From assembly GCA_017656295.1 (NCBI GenBank), contig JACDOC010000006.1, positions 1 to 64,000 on the forward strand: DNA of 64,000 nucleotides. The letters run 5' to 3'. The notes below the pieces were generated by a model, which was not told where the DNA came from, did no database searches, and saw only the letters and a list, made by a program, of their open reading frames with translations. The translations under genes were made by a program, and so were the position numbers. The DNA comes from Bacillus sp. (in: firmicutes). Lineage in GTDB: Bacteria; Bacillota; Bacilli; Bacillales; JACDOC01. This document shows, piece by piece, positions 27,676 to 36,048 of the stretch (its first letter is position 1; each line of letters starts with the position of its first letter).

Positions 27676-28359
27676 ATGAAAGTTTCATTCCATGGCCATG
27701 CGGTTGTAAAAATTGAAACAAACGGTACGCAAATTTTAATCGACCCATTTATTAATGGAAATGAAATAACGGATTTAATTGTAGAAGAACAACGCCCAGA
27801 TGTGATTATTTTAACGCACGGTCATAATGACCATGTAGGAGATACGATTGAAATTGCTAAAAAAAATGATGCCCTTGTTGTTGCCAATTATGAATTAGCT
27901 ACATACCTAAGTTGGAAGGGACTGCGTACCCATCCAATGCATATTGGTGGTGCCCATCACTTTGATTTTGGAAAAGTAAAATTAACTCCAGCCCTTCATG
28001 GTTCAGGATATGTAACGGAAAATAATGAACTTGTATATATGGGGATGCCGACAGGTGTATTGCTTACAGCTGAAGGGAAAACAATCTATCATGCAGGAGA
28101 TACGGGATTGTTCTCAGATATGAAACTAATTGGAGAGATGAACGACATCGACCTCGCGTTTTTACCGATTGGAGATAACTTTACGATGGGACCAGAAGAT
28201 GCAGCGGTCGCCGCGAAGTTTTTACAAGCGAAAACAGTTGTACCAATTCATTTCGATACCTTCCCGAAAATTAAACAAGACCCAGAGAAATTTGTTCAGC
28301 TTCTTGGGGAAGGCATTCAAGCAAGAGTTATGAAAGCTGGAGATGTTATCGAGTTATAA
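27676..28359 (+). CDS. ytkL: Metal-dependent hydrolase YtkL (UPF0173, beta-lactamase fold)
   Basis: Cytoplasmic metallo-beta-lactamase-fold protein of 227 residues. The metal motif is [10 protein letters not shown] with H48, H50, D52 and H53. Other ligands are visible in the [15 protein letters not shown] and IPIHFDTFP segments. The family (UlaG-like) has no firmly known substrate in Bacillus. The ATG follows AAAGGGGA. The gene keeps the B. subtilis order ahead of ytoI and has its own terminator. Confidence 0.88.
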   Translation: MKVSFHGHAVVKIETNGTQILIDPFINGNEITDLIVEEQRPDVIILTHGHNDHVGDTIEIAKKNDALVVANYELATYLSWKGLRTHPMHIGGAHHFDFGKVKLTPALHGSGYVTENNELVYMGMPTGVLLTAEGKTIYHAGDTGLFSDMKLIGEMNDIDLAFLPIGDNFTMGPEDAAVAAKFLQAKTVVPIHFDTFPKIKQDPEKFVQLLGEGIQARVMKAGDVIEL

Positions 28360-28366
28360 GAAATGC

Positions 28367-28410
28367 AGGACTGACCTGACTTTATGATAAAGTTGGGCCA
28401 GTCCTTTTTT
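28367..28410 (+). terminator. Terminator of ytkL
   Basis: AGGACTG pairs with CAGTCCT, extended inward by GACTTT/AAGTT, followed by TTTTTT. Confidence 0.85.
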
Positions 28411-28488
28411 ATAGGTATGATATGGTTTACCTTTTGCATAAAATGAGAAAAACGAGAGAGTCGATGCATAATGGAAGGGGAGATTTTC

Positions 28489-28737
28489 GTGAAAGCCAAA
28501 TATATTTTATGTATTCTTGTCACTTGTTTATTATTGTATATCGCATTACCATATTTCTCGTTTTCTGGGACTACATTACGAATTTTGTTTGAAGGAACAT
28601 GGTTAGCTTTTGCTTTTGTTGTCATATCAGGAAATGTTGTCGCCCTTCTCTTTTCTGTTGAACGAAGTATACGGCCAGTACGAAAAAAGGAACAAAAGCA
28701 AGAAGGCAAGCGAATGTATCATTCATCAAGCCGTTGA
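28489..28737 (+). CDS. Hypothetical small membrane protein
   Basis: Protein of 82 residues that I do not recognise. Two hydrophobic segments are clear, KYILCILVTCLLLYIALPYF (residues 4-23) and FEGTWLAFAFVVISGNVVAL (about 35-54), followed by a very basic tail (RPVRKKEQKQEGKR). This predicts a two-pass membrane protein with the tail inside the cell. GTG at 28489 is chosen because AAGGGGAG ends 6 bases upstream; an in-frame ATG at 28471 lacks a site. It lies between ytkL and ytoI, where B. subtilis also has a small gene. Confidence 0.62.
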   Translation: MKAKYILCILVTCLLLYIALPYFSFSGTTLRILFEGTWLAFAFVVISGNVVALLFSVERSIRPVRKKEQKQEGKRMYHSSSR

Positions 28738-28802
28738 ATACCCTTCCTTTTCTCTTTATAATGAAAGTAAGTTGATATATGGGCGAGAAAAGGGTGAATG
28801 GC

Positions 28803-30116
28803 TTGGCGACAAAGCACGAACAAATTTTACAATATATTGACCAACTGCCAGTTGGAGAGAAAATCTCGGTCAGACAAATTGCAAAAGCGCTAAACGTAAG
28901 TGAAGGAACTGCTTATCGCGCGATCAAAGATGCCGAGAATAAAGGATATGTGAGCACAATTGAACGTGTCGGTACGATTCGAATCGAACGAAAGAAAAAA
29001 GAAAATATTGAAAAGTTAACCTTTGCCGAGGTAGTTAATATCATCGATGGACAAGTACTTGGCGGAAAAGCGGGACTACATAAAACATTAACGAAATTTG
29101 TTATTGGCGCCATGAAGCTGGAAGCGATGATGCGATATACCGGAGCGGGAAACTTACTCATTGTCGGAAATCGGACAAAAGCCCATGAACATGCACTCAA
29201 AGCAGGAGCAGCTGTATTAATTACCGGTGGTTTCGATACAGAAGATCATGTGAAAAAGCTGGCCGACGAATTAGAATTGCCGATTATTTCGACAAGCTAC
29301 GATACGTTTACGGTTGCGACAATGATTAATCGGGCGATTTATGACCAGTTAATTAAAAAAGAAATTGTGTTAGTTGAAGATATTTTAACCCCATTAGAAA
29401 AAACGGTTTACTTGTCCGTAAAAGATACGGTAGGCAGCTGGTACGAAAAAAAACGAGAAACGCTTCATAGCCGTTTCCCAGTAGTAGACCAAGGTCTAAA
29501 AGTGCTCGGTATGGTCACCTCAAAAGATGTGATGGGTCAAAACGAGGACACCCCTATTGAGAAAGTTATGACGAAATCGCCAATTACCGTACATGGCAAA
29601 ACGAGCGTAGCTTCTGCCGCTCATATGATGATTTGGGAAGGGATCGAACTGCTCCCGGTGGTTGATCAACAAAACAGACTAATGGGGATCATTAGTCGAC
29701 AAGATGTTTTAAAAGCGTTGCAAATGATACAACGGCAACCCCAAATTGGCGAAACGATTGACGACATCGTTGCTGCACAATTAACGACTCTTGAAGATGA
29801 ACAAGAAGAAGATGTTTTCCAATTTGAAGTAACCCCGCAAATGACAAACCAATTAGGAGCAATTTCCTATGGAGTATTTACCTCATTAGTGACCGAAGCA
29901 ACTAACAGAGTATTACGGAATCATAAAAAAGGAGATTTAGTCGTAGAGAATATGACTATCTATTTTATTAAACCGGTTCAAATTGAGAGTAAAATCACGA
30001 TTCATCCTAAGGTACTAGAAGTCGGCCGAAAGTTTGGAAAGGTCGATGTAGAAGTTTTCAATGAAGGGGTATTAGTCGGTAAGGCATTAATGATGTGTCA
30101 GCTTATTGACCGATAG
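28803..30116 (+). CDS. ytoI: YtoI: HTH, DRTGG, twin CBS and hotdog domain protein
   Basis: Multi-domain protein of 437 residues. In order: an N-terminal winged HTH (residues 1-65, VRQIAKALNVSEGTAYRAIKDAE region), a DRTGG domain (about 70-180), two CBS motifs (about 190-310, ending GIISRQDVLKALQM) and a C-terminal hotdog thioesterase-like domain (about 325-430). The layout suggests a nucleotide-sensing regulator, but no function is established. TTG at 28803 follows AGGGTG by 6 bases and gives MATKHEQIL, matching how I recall the B. subtilis protein. The ATG at 28779 lacks a ribosome site. Confidence 0.85.
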   Translation: MATKHEQILQYIDQLPVGEKISVRQIAKALNVSEGTAYRAIKDAENKGYVSTIERVGTIRIERKKKENIEKLTFAEVVNIIDGQVLGGKAGLHKTLTKFVIGAMKLEAMMRYTGAGNLLIVGNRTKAHEHALKAGAAVLITGGFDTEDHVKKLADELELPIISTSYDTFTVATMINRAIYDQLIKKEIVLVEDILTPLEKTVYLSVKDTVGSWYEKKRETLHSRFPVVDQGLKVLGMVTSKDVMGQNEDTPIEKVMTKSPITVHGKTSVASAAHMMIWEGIELLPVVDQQNRLMGIISRQDVLKALQMIQRQPQIGETIDDIVAAQLTTLEDEQEEDVFQFEVTPQMTNQLGAISYGVFTSLVTEATNRVLRNHKKGDLVVENMTIYFIKPVQIESKITIHPKVLEVGRKFGKVDVEVFNEGVLVGKALMMCQLIDR

Positions 30117-30118
30117 AA

Positions 30119-30150
30119 AAGGGACGCCTAATGAGACGTCCCTTCTTTTT
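30119..30150. terminator. Terminator between ytoI and ytpI
   Basis: AAGGGACG pairs with CGTCCCTT around a 10-base loop. CTTTTTC follows on the plus strand; the minus side (TTTTCTATC) also serves ytpI. Confidence 0.85.
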
Positions 30151-30157
30151 CAATCGA

Positions 30158-30451
30158 TTATTCGTTTATTTGTTTTAAAATGTATGGCAAATAATGACGA
30201 TACGCTCGATATCCGGACCAAGCGCTTAAGCTTCCGATAAGAATAAACAGTCCGCCAACAATGTATGTAACGGTTGTATGGTATAAGAAAAATTGATTTA
30301 AGCCAAAAAGGGCAACAAACAGTCCGAGAGCGATACTTGATTTACTAGAGATCCATTTCTTTTCTAAATCGTTTTTGCTTCGAAAGTAACGCGCTTTATA
30401 ATAGACGTAAAAGGATAACGAACTAATAATCAAGATAACTAATACTGGCAT
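30158..30451 (-). CDS. ytpI: YtpI-family membrane protein
   Basis: Membrane protein of 97 residues with three hydrophobic segments (VLVILIISSLSFYVYYKA, SIALGLFVALFGLNQFFLY and TVTYIVGGLFILIGSLSAW). It has no assigned function; the family is restricted to Bacillales. The ATG at 30451 follows GGGGGA by 7 bases, and the upstream in-frame ATG would place that site inside the gene. It is divergent from nrnA, as in B. subtilis. Confidence 0.82.
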   Translation of the reverse strand: MPVLVILIISSLSFYVYYKARYFRSKNDLEKKWISSKSSIALGLFVALFGLNQFFLYHTTVTYIVGGLFILIGSLSAWSGYRAYRHYLPYILKQINE

Positions 30452-30547
30452 TGTTGTATCCCCCATTTTCTACTGTCATTCCCCTTTATTGTAACGGCAT
30501 TAGAAGAAAAATGCCAATAAAGATATATAGAAAAGGAGTCAACCAAT

Positions 30548-31489
30548 ATGAAAGAGACGATTTTACAATTAATTCAATCCTATGAAACCATCATCGTTCA
30601 TCGCCACGTCCGCCCTGACCCGGATGCATACGGTTCGCAAGGAGGACTAGTGGAAATTTTACAAGCATCGTTTCCGGAAAAACAAATTTTTGCCGTAGGC
30701 GAAGATGACCCATCATTACAATTTCTCCGGAAGGTAGACCAAGTTGATGATCAACAATTTGAAAATGCCTTAATAATTATTTGCGATACGGCGAATAAAG
30801 AACGAATCGACGATGAGCGATATCGATTAGGTAAACAGGTGATAAAAATCGACCACCATCCAAATGAAGATCCATATGGGGATGTTAATTGGGTAGAGAC
30901 GTCGGCTAGTTCAACGAGTGAAATGATTTATGAATTTTATTTGTTTGGAAAAGATAAAGGATTGAAAATAACAGACGAGGCAGCACGCCTGTTATACGCT
31001 GGGATTGTTGGGGATACAGGGCGTTTCTTATATCCAAGTACGACAGAAAAAACGTTTCGGTATGCCGGTGAATTAGTGAACTATTCCTTTGACCGAAATG
31101 AATTGTATAACCAACTATATGAATTAGAAGAAAAAGTCGTTAAATTACAAGGATACGTACTGCAAAATTTCCAAATGTACGAAAATGGAGCTGCTTTTGT
31201 TACGATGAAAAAAGATTTGCTCGAGGAGTTTCAAGTCACTCCTTCTGAGGCCTCCCAAATTGTTAGTATTTTAGGAAACGTAAAAGGAATTAAAGCATGG
31301 TGTTTCTTCGTGGAGGAGGAAGACCAAATTCGCGTCCGCTTACGTTCCAAAGGTCCAATTATTAATGAAATTGCCAAAAAATATCATGGTGGGGGACATC
31401 CTTTAGCAGCTGGTGCCTCCGTTTATTCTTGGGAGGAAGTTGAAAGCGTTAAAAAAGATATTTTAGATGTTTGCGACCCACATCAATAA
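30548..31489 (+). CDS. nrnA: Bifunctional oligoribonuclease and pAp phosphatase NrnA
   Basis: DHH/DHHA1 phosphoesterase of 313 residues. It degrades 2-5 nt RNA fragments and removes the 3' phosphate from pAp in Bacillus, which lacks Orn. Metal motifs are HRHVRPDPDAYGS (residues 18-30), CDTAN (D80) and DHHPNEDP (D102, H103, H104). The GGGHPLAAGAS motif marks the DHHA1 domain. AAGGAGTCAACC precedes the ATG. It is a cytoplasmic single gene with a terminator shared with ytrI. Confidence 0.95.
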   Translation: MKETILQLIQSYETIIVHRHVRPDPDAYGSQGGLVEILQASFPEKQIFAVGEDDPSLQFLRKVDQVDDQQFENALIIICDTANKERIDDERYRLGKQVIKIDHHPNEDPYGDVNWVETSASSTSEMIYEFYLFGKDKGLKITDEAARLLYAGIVGDTGRFLYPSTTEKTFRYAGELVNYSFDRNELYNQLYELEEKVVKLQGYVLQNFQMYENGAAFVTMKKDLLEEFQVTPSEASQIVSILGNVKGIKAWCFFVEEEDQIRVRLRSKGPIINEIAKKYHGGGHPLAAGASVYSWEEVESVKKDILDVCDPHQ

Positions 31490-31500
31490 CTGAAGTACAA

Positions 31501-31532
31501 AAGAGGGATATTTTTTGGATCCCTCTTTTTTT
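31501..31532. terminator. Bidirectional terminator between nrnA and ytrI
   Basis: AAGAGGGAT pairs with ATCCCTCTT; T7 follows on the plus strand and the minus strand continues TTTTG. Confidence 0.88.
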
Positions 31533-32037
31533 ACTCCGCAAGCCTGAGTTCTAAATACACATAAATAGTTGTAAAAAAATACAATTCCTTAACGACAAAA
31601 CGGTATCGTTTTTCGTTTATTTTGATTGTTTTATTTTCAATCGTCTTCTTTAACAATTCACGGTTTTTAAACACCGCTTCTAAATCTTTAGCTAGTAACA
31701 CTTGTAAATCTTTTTTAACCGCCTCTTCTGTTAAGAAAATGCTATGCTTATCTTCAATTTCGTACCTTTGGAAGTTCGTAATTTTTACTTTAATATCTTG
31801 TACTTTTAATAGTTCTTTATTTTTTTTGTTCACCGCGATAAACTCTTCCTGCCAAATGGAGATACTATGTTTTAATTCTTTAATTTCTTCTTGTTGCTGA
31901 TCAATTAACTTCGTTTGTTTTTCTTGGAGCGAACCGAAGATAAATAAAAAAATGAGCCAACTAATCATCCCTCCTAAGGCAACGCCGGCAAGAAAACGTT
32001 GCATGTGCGGTTGGTGATGGTAAGACGATACCCTCAT
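31531..32037 (-). CDS. ytrI: Sporulation membrane protein YtrI
   Basis: Protein of 168 residues with one transmembrane segment near the N-terminus (FLAGVALGGMISWLIFLFIFG, about residues 16-36) and a coiled-coil stretch (KQTKLIDQQQEEIKELKHSI) outside it, then a mixed C-terminal domain. In B. subtilis ytrH and ytrI are sigma-E genes needed for efficient sporulation. The ATG overlaps the ytrH stop (ATGA), with AGGAG 11 bases upstream. A longer in-frame start would lie fully inside ytrH. Confidence 0.85.
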   Translation of the reverse strand: MRVSSYHHQPHMQRFLAGVALGGMISWLIFLFIFGSLQEKQTKLIDQQQEEIKELKHSISIWQEEFIAVNKKNKELLKVQDIKVKITNFQRYEIEDKHSIFLTEEAVKKDLQVLLAKDLEAVFKNRELLKKTIENKTIKINEKRYRFVVKELYFFTTIYVYLELRLAE

Positions 32038-32369
32038 GAGGTAATGTACTCCTGTGTAAACCATTTGATGATAAGGGCTCCGGTTTGGGCACCACCTAGT
32101 GCCGAAAGAATAAGTAAAAATTGTTTAAATAAGTCTTTCGTTTCTCCCTCGATTAACCCTCGTTCCATATGATAAACCGTATCGAACGTTCCACCGATAG
32201 CTGCGACAATCGCCCAGATGCGAAGTAACTTTGATAAACGATAAATGTGAGTAAATGGAGGTTCTCCCGTTAAAAAGGCCGCTAGCCCACCGATAATCGA
32301 TCCTCCGAGAATAACGCCTAATGCAATAAAATAACTATTAAAAAACGTCGGAAAAAACGCTTCATTCAA
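32034..32369 (-). CDS. ytrH: Sporulation membrane protein YtrH
   Basis: Membrane protein of about 111 residues with three hydrophobic segments, the conserved GGSIIGGLAAFLTGEPPFT region and the WAIVAAIGGTFDTVYHMERG core. It is part of the sigma-E ytrHI operon in B. subtilis, made in the mother cell. The start is uncertain. TTG at 32369 follows AGAGG by 8 bases and is used here; the ATG at 32378 directly abuts AGAGG, too close for normal initiation. A sigma-E-like promoter lies 40-70 bases upstream. Confidence 0.85.
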   Translation of the reverse strand: MNEAFFPTFFNSYFIALGVILGGSIIGGLAAFLTGEPPFTHIYRLSKLLRIWAIVAAIGGTFDTVYHMERGLIEGETKDLFKQFLLILSALGGAQTGALIIKWFTQEYITS

Positions 32370-32407
32370 ACTGATCATCCTCTCATGATCAAATTACGCT
32401 TTAATAC

Positions 32408-32436
32408 ACTATATGGGACAAACATAGAAAATATGT
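32408..32436 (-). promoter_or_regulatory. Sigma-E-like promoter of ytrHI
   Basis: On the minus strand ACATATT, 14 bases, CATATAGT. Compared with the sigma-E consensus (KMATATT, 14-15, CATACANT) only one base differs in each box. The spacing to the ytrH start is about 30-40 bases. Confidence 0.65.
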
Positions 32437-32518
32437 GACGGTACAAAAAGCGAACATAATTTCTTTTTTATAAAAAGGAATCTATAATGAAAGTAGCATA
32501 AAAAAGGAAGTGAAGAGA

Positions 32519-35500
32519 GTGTCGTTCGTTCATTTACAAGTAATGAGCGCTTACAGTTTATTATCAAGTACAATTTCGATTTCCTCTCTTGTAAAACAAG
32601 CGCTAAAGCTAAACTATTCAGCTTTAGCGCTTACGGACCGAAATGTTTTGTATGGGGCCATTCCTTTTTACAAGGAATGTATGGCCCATGGAATTAAGCC
32701 GATTATCGGTTTAATGATTGATGTGGAAAGTGTACTCGAAGAAGACAAAGCATTTCCTCTCGTATTATTAGCACAAAATAACGAAGGATATAAAAACTTA
32801 ATTAAACTATCAAGTGCTTACGGAACTAAAGGGGTCTCCGGCGTCCGATTAAAGTGGTTGCAAGCGTATCGGGATGGAATCATTGCTATCACTCCAGGAA
32901 TGGAAGGAGAGATTGAGCAATGTCTTCTCCAAGGAGATCAGGAAGGGGCTATAAAAGTCGCTGCAACGTTTCGAAGAATTTTTCCACAGTTTTATTTAGC
33001 ACTCCAACATTTAAACAAAAAAGAAGAACGGACGTTAGTTCCTCAAATAAAAGAGTTAGCCCATTCGTTAACCATTCCACTTGTAGCTACAAATGATGTT
33101 CGTTATTTAACAAAGGAGGACGCGTTTACGTATGAATGTCTTGTGGCGATAAAAGAAGGACGTATGATAAAAGAAGATGAACGACTAGAAGATACCAACC
33201 ATTACCTTAAGTCAAAAAAGGAAATGGTCGAACTCTTTCAAGATGAGGTGGATGCTCTAGAACAATCAGTTTTAATTGCCCAAAAGTGCCATGTGGAACT
33301 TTCGTTTGATCAACCCCACTTGCCGAAATATCCATTGCCATCAAATCAAACAGCTAGTACATTTTTGCGTACCCTTTGTGAACAAGGATTGAACGATCGT
33401 TATTCGGAAGTCACCGAAAAACATCGAGCACGGCTAAACTATGAACTACAAGTTATTGAGCAAATGGGGTTTGCTGATTATTTTTTAATCGTCTGGGACT
33501 TTATGAAATTTGCACGCAAAAAAGGTATTTTAACTGGTCCCGGGCGGGGATCGGCAGCTGGTTCGCTCGTCGCTTATGTACTACATATTACCGATGTCGA
33601 TCCATTAAAGTATGGTTTGCTTTTTGAACGGTTTTTAAATCCGGAACGTATTACGATGCCAGATATCGATATTGACTTTCCAGATCATCGTCGGGAAGAA
33701 ATCATCAATTATGTTGTCCAAAAATACGGAAGCATGCATGTCGCCCAAATTATTACATTTGGTACGTTCGGGGCAAAAGCGGTCATTCGAGATTTAGGAA
33801 AGGTGTTCGGTTTTCAAAATAGAGAAATTGATCAATTGTCTAAGATGATTCCGTCCAGAACGGGTATTACTTTAAAGGAGGCGTATCAAGAATCTGTTCC
33901 CCTCCAACAATTTGTTCAATCATCTCCCGTTCATCAAACCTTTTTCCAAACGGCCGTCAAGCTTGAAGGATTGCCGCGCCATACGTCAACCCATGCAGCG
34001 GGAGTGGTCATTACCGATGAACCATTAACAGACATTGTACCGATTCAACGAGGGCAACAAGATTTTTATTTAACGCAATACTCAATGGATGTGTTAGAAA
34101 CGCTCGGAGTATTAAAAATGGATTTTTTAGGCCTGCGGAATTTGTCAATCATTGAACATATTTTGCACATGATTCAAAAAGAACAAGGAGTACGTATCGA
34201 TATTCGGTCGATTCCACTCGATGATGAAAAAACGTACCAATTGTTAAGCCGTGGAGATACGTTAGGAATTTTCCAATTAGAATCAGAAGGGATGAGACGC
34301 GTATTACGTGAGTTGCGACCAACGCATTTTGAAGATATTGTGGCGGTCAATTCGTTGTATCGTCCTGGACCGATGGAGCAAATTCCTCTCTACATCCAAC
34401 GGAAACACGGCCGTCAAGCCGTTCCGTCCATTCATCCAGATATTGATCAGATTTTACATACAACGTACGGTGTGATAGTGTACCAAGAGCAAATTATGGA
34501 AATCGCAGCCGAAATGGCCGGTTTTTCATTAGGAGAAGCAGATTTACTTCGGCGTGCGGTCAGCAAAAAAAAGAAAGACGTGCTTGACCGTGAACGGAGT
34601 CACTTTGTGGAAGGGGCCTTAGCAAAAGGGTATGATCAAGCAACAGCAACCTCTGTTTATGACTTGATTGTACGTTTTGCCAATTACGGATTTAATCGCA
34701 GTCATGCCGTTGCCTACAGTTTGATTGCCTATCAAATGGCGTACTTAAAAACACACTATCCACTCGCTTTTTATGCGGCGTTATTGTCATCGGTGATTGG
34801 ACATGACCAAAAGATTAGTCAATACGTGATAGAGGCGAAACAGAAAGGTTTAACCATTTTGCCACCTTCTGTCAACAACAGTCATTATGTCTTTCAAGTG
34901 GAGAATAACGGAATTCGGTTTAGTTTAGCTGCCATCAAAGGAATCGGCGGAGCCGTATGGAAAGAAATTGCACGTAGTAGGCAGCAAAGACCATTTGAAG
35001 ATTTATTTGATTTTTGCTTACGCGTGTCATTAAAAACGATTAATCGCTCTGTTTTAGAATCCCTCGTGTTATCAGGTAGCTTTGATGATTTTGGAAAAGA
35101 TCGGGCAACGTTATTGGCTACCATCGATGTTGCCCTCGAACATGCTGAATTAGTAAAACCAGATGATCATTTTACTTTATTTCAAGATGACGAGTCGCTC
35201 TTTTTAAAACCTAAATACGTTGAAGTAGAGCCCATGTCGCTTGATGATAAGCTAAAGGCGGAAAAGGAAGTATTGGGTATTTATTTAACTGCTCATCCCG
35301 TATCTCCATATATTTCTTTGTTCCAGCGGTTAGGTGCGACAACTATTTTTCATGTTTCGGAAGGGTCAGATGTTCGTCTAGGTGTTTATATTTCAGATCA
35401 GAAAACGATTCGCACAAAAAAAGGAGACGTGATGGCGTTTGTCCAATTAAGTGATGAAACGGGCGAAATCGAGGGGGTTCTGTTTCCGAATGTGTATCGT

Positions 35501-35866
35501 CAATATGCCTCATTATGTCAAAAGGGAAAGGTTGTATTCGTAAAAGGGAAAGTCGAGGACCGGCAACGGAAAAAGCAATTGATTATCCAGCAAATGTACA
35601 ACCTGGAAGAAGCGAAACAAATGGAGAGTGATTTGAAAAAAGGATTGTATATCAAAATAGAGAAACAGCGGAATGAGCAGGCGGACTGGTTACAAATAAA
35701 AAACATCATTGAAAATTATCCTGGCACTTTCCCGGTATATATATATCACGAAAAAAATGGGAAAATAATACAATTATCAAGAAAAGAATGGGTCTCTTAT
35801 TCGAACGACTGCCTTCTCCAATTAAAAAATCTTTTAGGAGAGAAAAATGTTGTGTTTCGAAAGTAG
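32519..35866 (+). CDS. dnaE: DNA polymerase III alpha subunit DnaE
   Basis: Replicative polymerase of 1115 residues that extends primers on the lagging strand before PolC in Bacillus; error-prone. An N-terminal PHP domain (MSFVHLQVMSAYSLL...) is followed by the C-family polymerase core. The catalytic Asp triad is in PDIDIDFPD (residues 381-389). HhH and OB-fold domains follow (LGVYISDQKTIRTKKGDVMAF is the OB start). GTG at 32519 follows AGGAAG by 8 bases and gives the family N-terminus; an in-frame GTG at 32510 is too near that site. It is divergent from ytrH, with no proofreading exonuclease domain. Confidence 0.95.
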   Translation: MSFVHLQVMSAYSLLSSTISISSLVKQALKLNYSALALTDRNVLYGAIPFYKECMAHGIKPIIGLMIDVESVLEEDKAFPLVLLAQNNEGYKNLIKLSSAYGTKGVSGVRLKWLQAYRDGIIAITPGMEGEIEQCLLQGDQEGAIKVAATFRRIFPQFYLALQHLNKKEERTLVPQIKELAHSLTIPLVATNDVRYLTKEDAFTYECLVAIKEGRMIKEDERLEDTNHYLKSKKEMVELFQDEVDALEQSVLIAQKCHVELSFDQPHLPKYPLPSNQTASTFLRTLCEQGLNDRYSEVTEKHRARLNYELQVIEQMGFADYFLIVWDFMKFARKKGILTGPGRGSAAGSLVAYVLHITDVDPLKYGLLFERFLNPERITMPDIDIDFPDHRREEIINYVVQKYGSMHVAQIITFGTFGAKAVIRDLGKVFGFQNREIDQLSKMIPSRTGITLKEAYQESVPLQQFVQSSPVHQTFFQTAVKLEGLPRHTSTHAAGVVITDEPLTDIVPIQRGQQDFYLTQYSMDVLETLGVLKMDFLGLRNLSIIEHILHMIQKEQGVRIDIRSIPLDDEKTYQLLSRGDTLGIFQLESEGMRRVLRELRPTHFEDIVAVNSLYRPGPMEQIPLYIQRKHGRQAVPSIHPDIDQILHTTYGVIVYQEQIMEIAAEMAGFSLGEADLLRRAVSKKKKDVLDRERSHFVEGALAKGYDQATATSVYDLIVRFANYGFNRSHAVAYSLIAYQMAYLKTHYPLAFYAALLSSVIGHDQKISQYVIEAKQKGLTILPPSVNNSHYVFQVENNGIRFSLAAIKGIGGAVWKEIARSRQQRPFEDLFDFCLRVSLKTINRSVLESLVLSGSFDDFGKDRATLLATIDVALEHAELVKPDDHFTLFQDDESLFLKPKYVEVEPMSLDDKLKAEKEVLGIYLTAHPVSPYISLFQRLGATTIFHVSEGSDVRLGVYISDQKTIRTKKGDVMAFVQLSDETGEIEGVLFPNVYRQYASLCQKGKVVFVKGKVEDRQRKKQLIIQQMYNLEEAKQMESDLKKGLYIKIEKQRNEQADWLQIKNIIENYPGTFPVYIYHEKNGKIIQLSRKEWVSYSNDCLLQLKNLLGEKNVVFRK

Positions 35867-35949
35867 AGAGGCTGGAATTACAACACTGATCAAAAGAAAA
35901 AAGGAATAAGATGCTCATTAAGTGAATGTAAGAATCAAAGAAGAAATTC

Positions 35950-36004
35950 TTTACATTTGTTAGAATTATGTTATATTTGTAAGAGATTCATGTGGTCAGA
36001 CCAC
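35950..36004 (+). promoter_or_regulatory. ytsJ promoter with FadR/GntR-type palindromic operator
   Basis: TTTACA (35950-35955), 16 bases, TATATT (35972-35977) gives a start near 35984. Just downstream lies a perfect palindrome, GTGGTC-A-GACCAC (35992-36004). TGGTCnGACCA is the operator form of FadR/PdhR/LldR-like GntR regulators. A regulator of this subfamily is encoded at 37287, so feedback control is likely. Confidence 0.65.
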
Positions 36005-36048
36005 TATGTAGGGAAAAGAAGTCTGAACTGTTGAAGGAGTGTATACCC

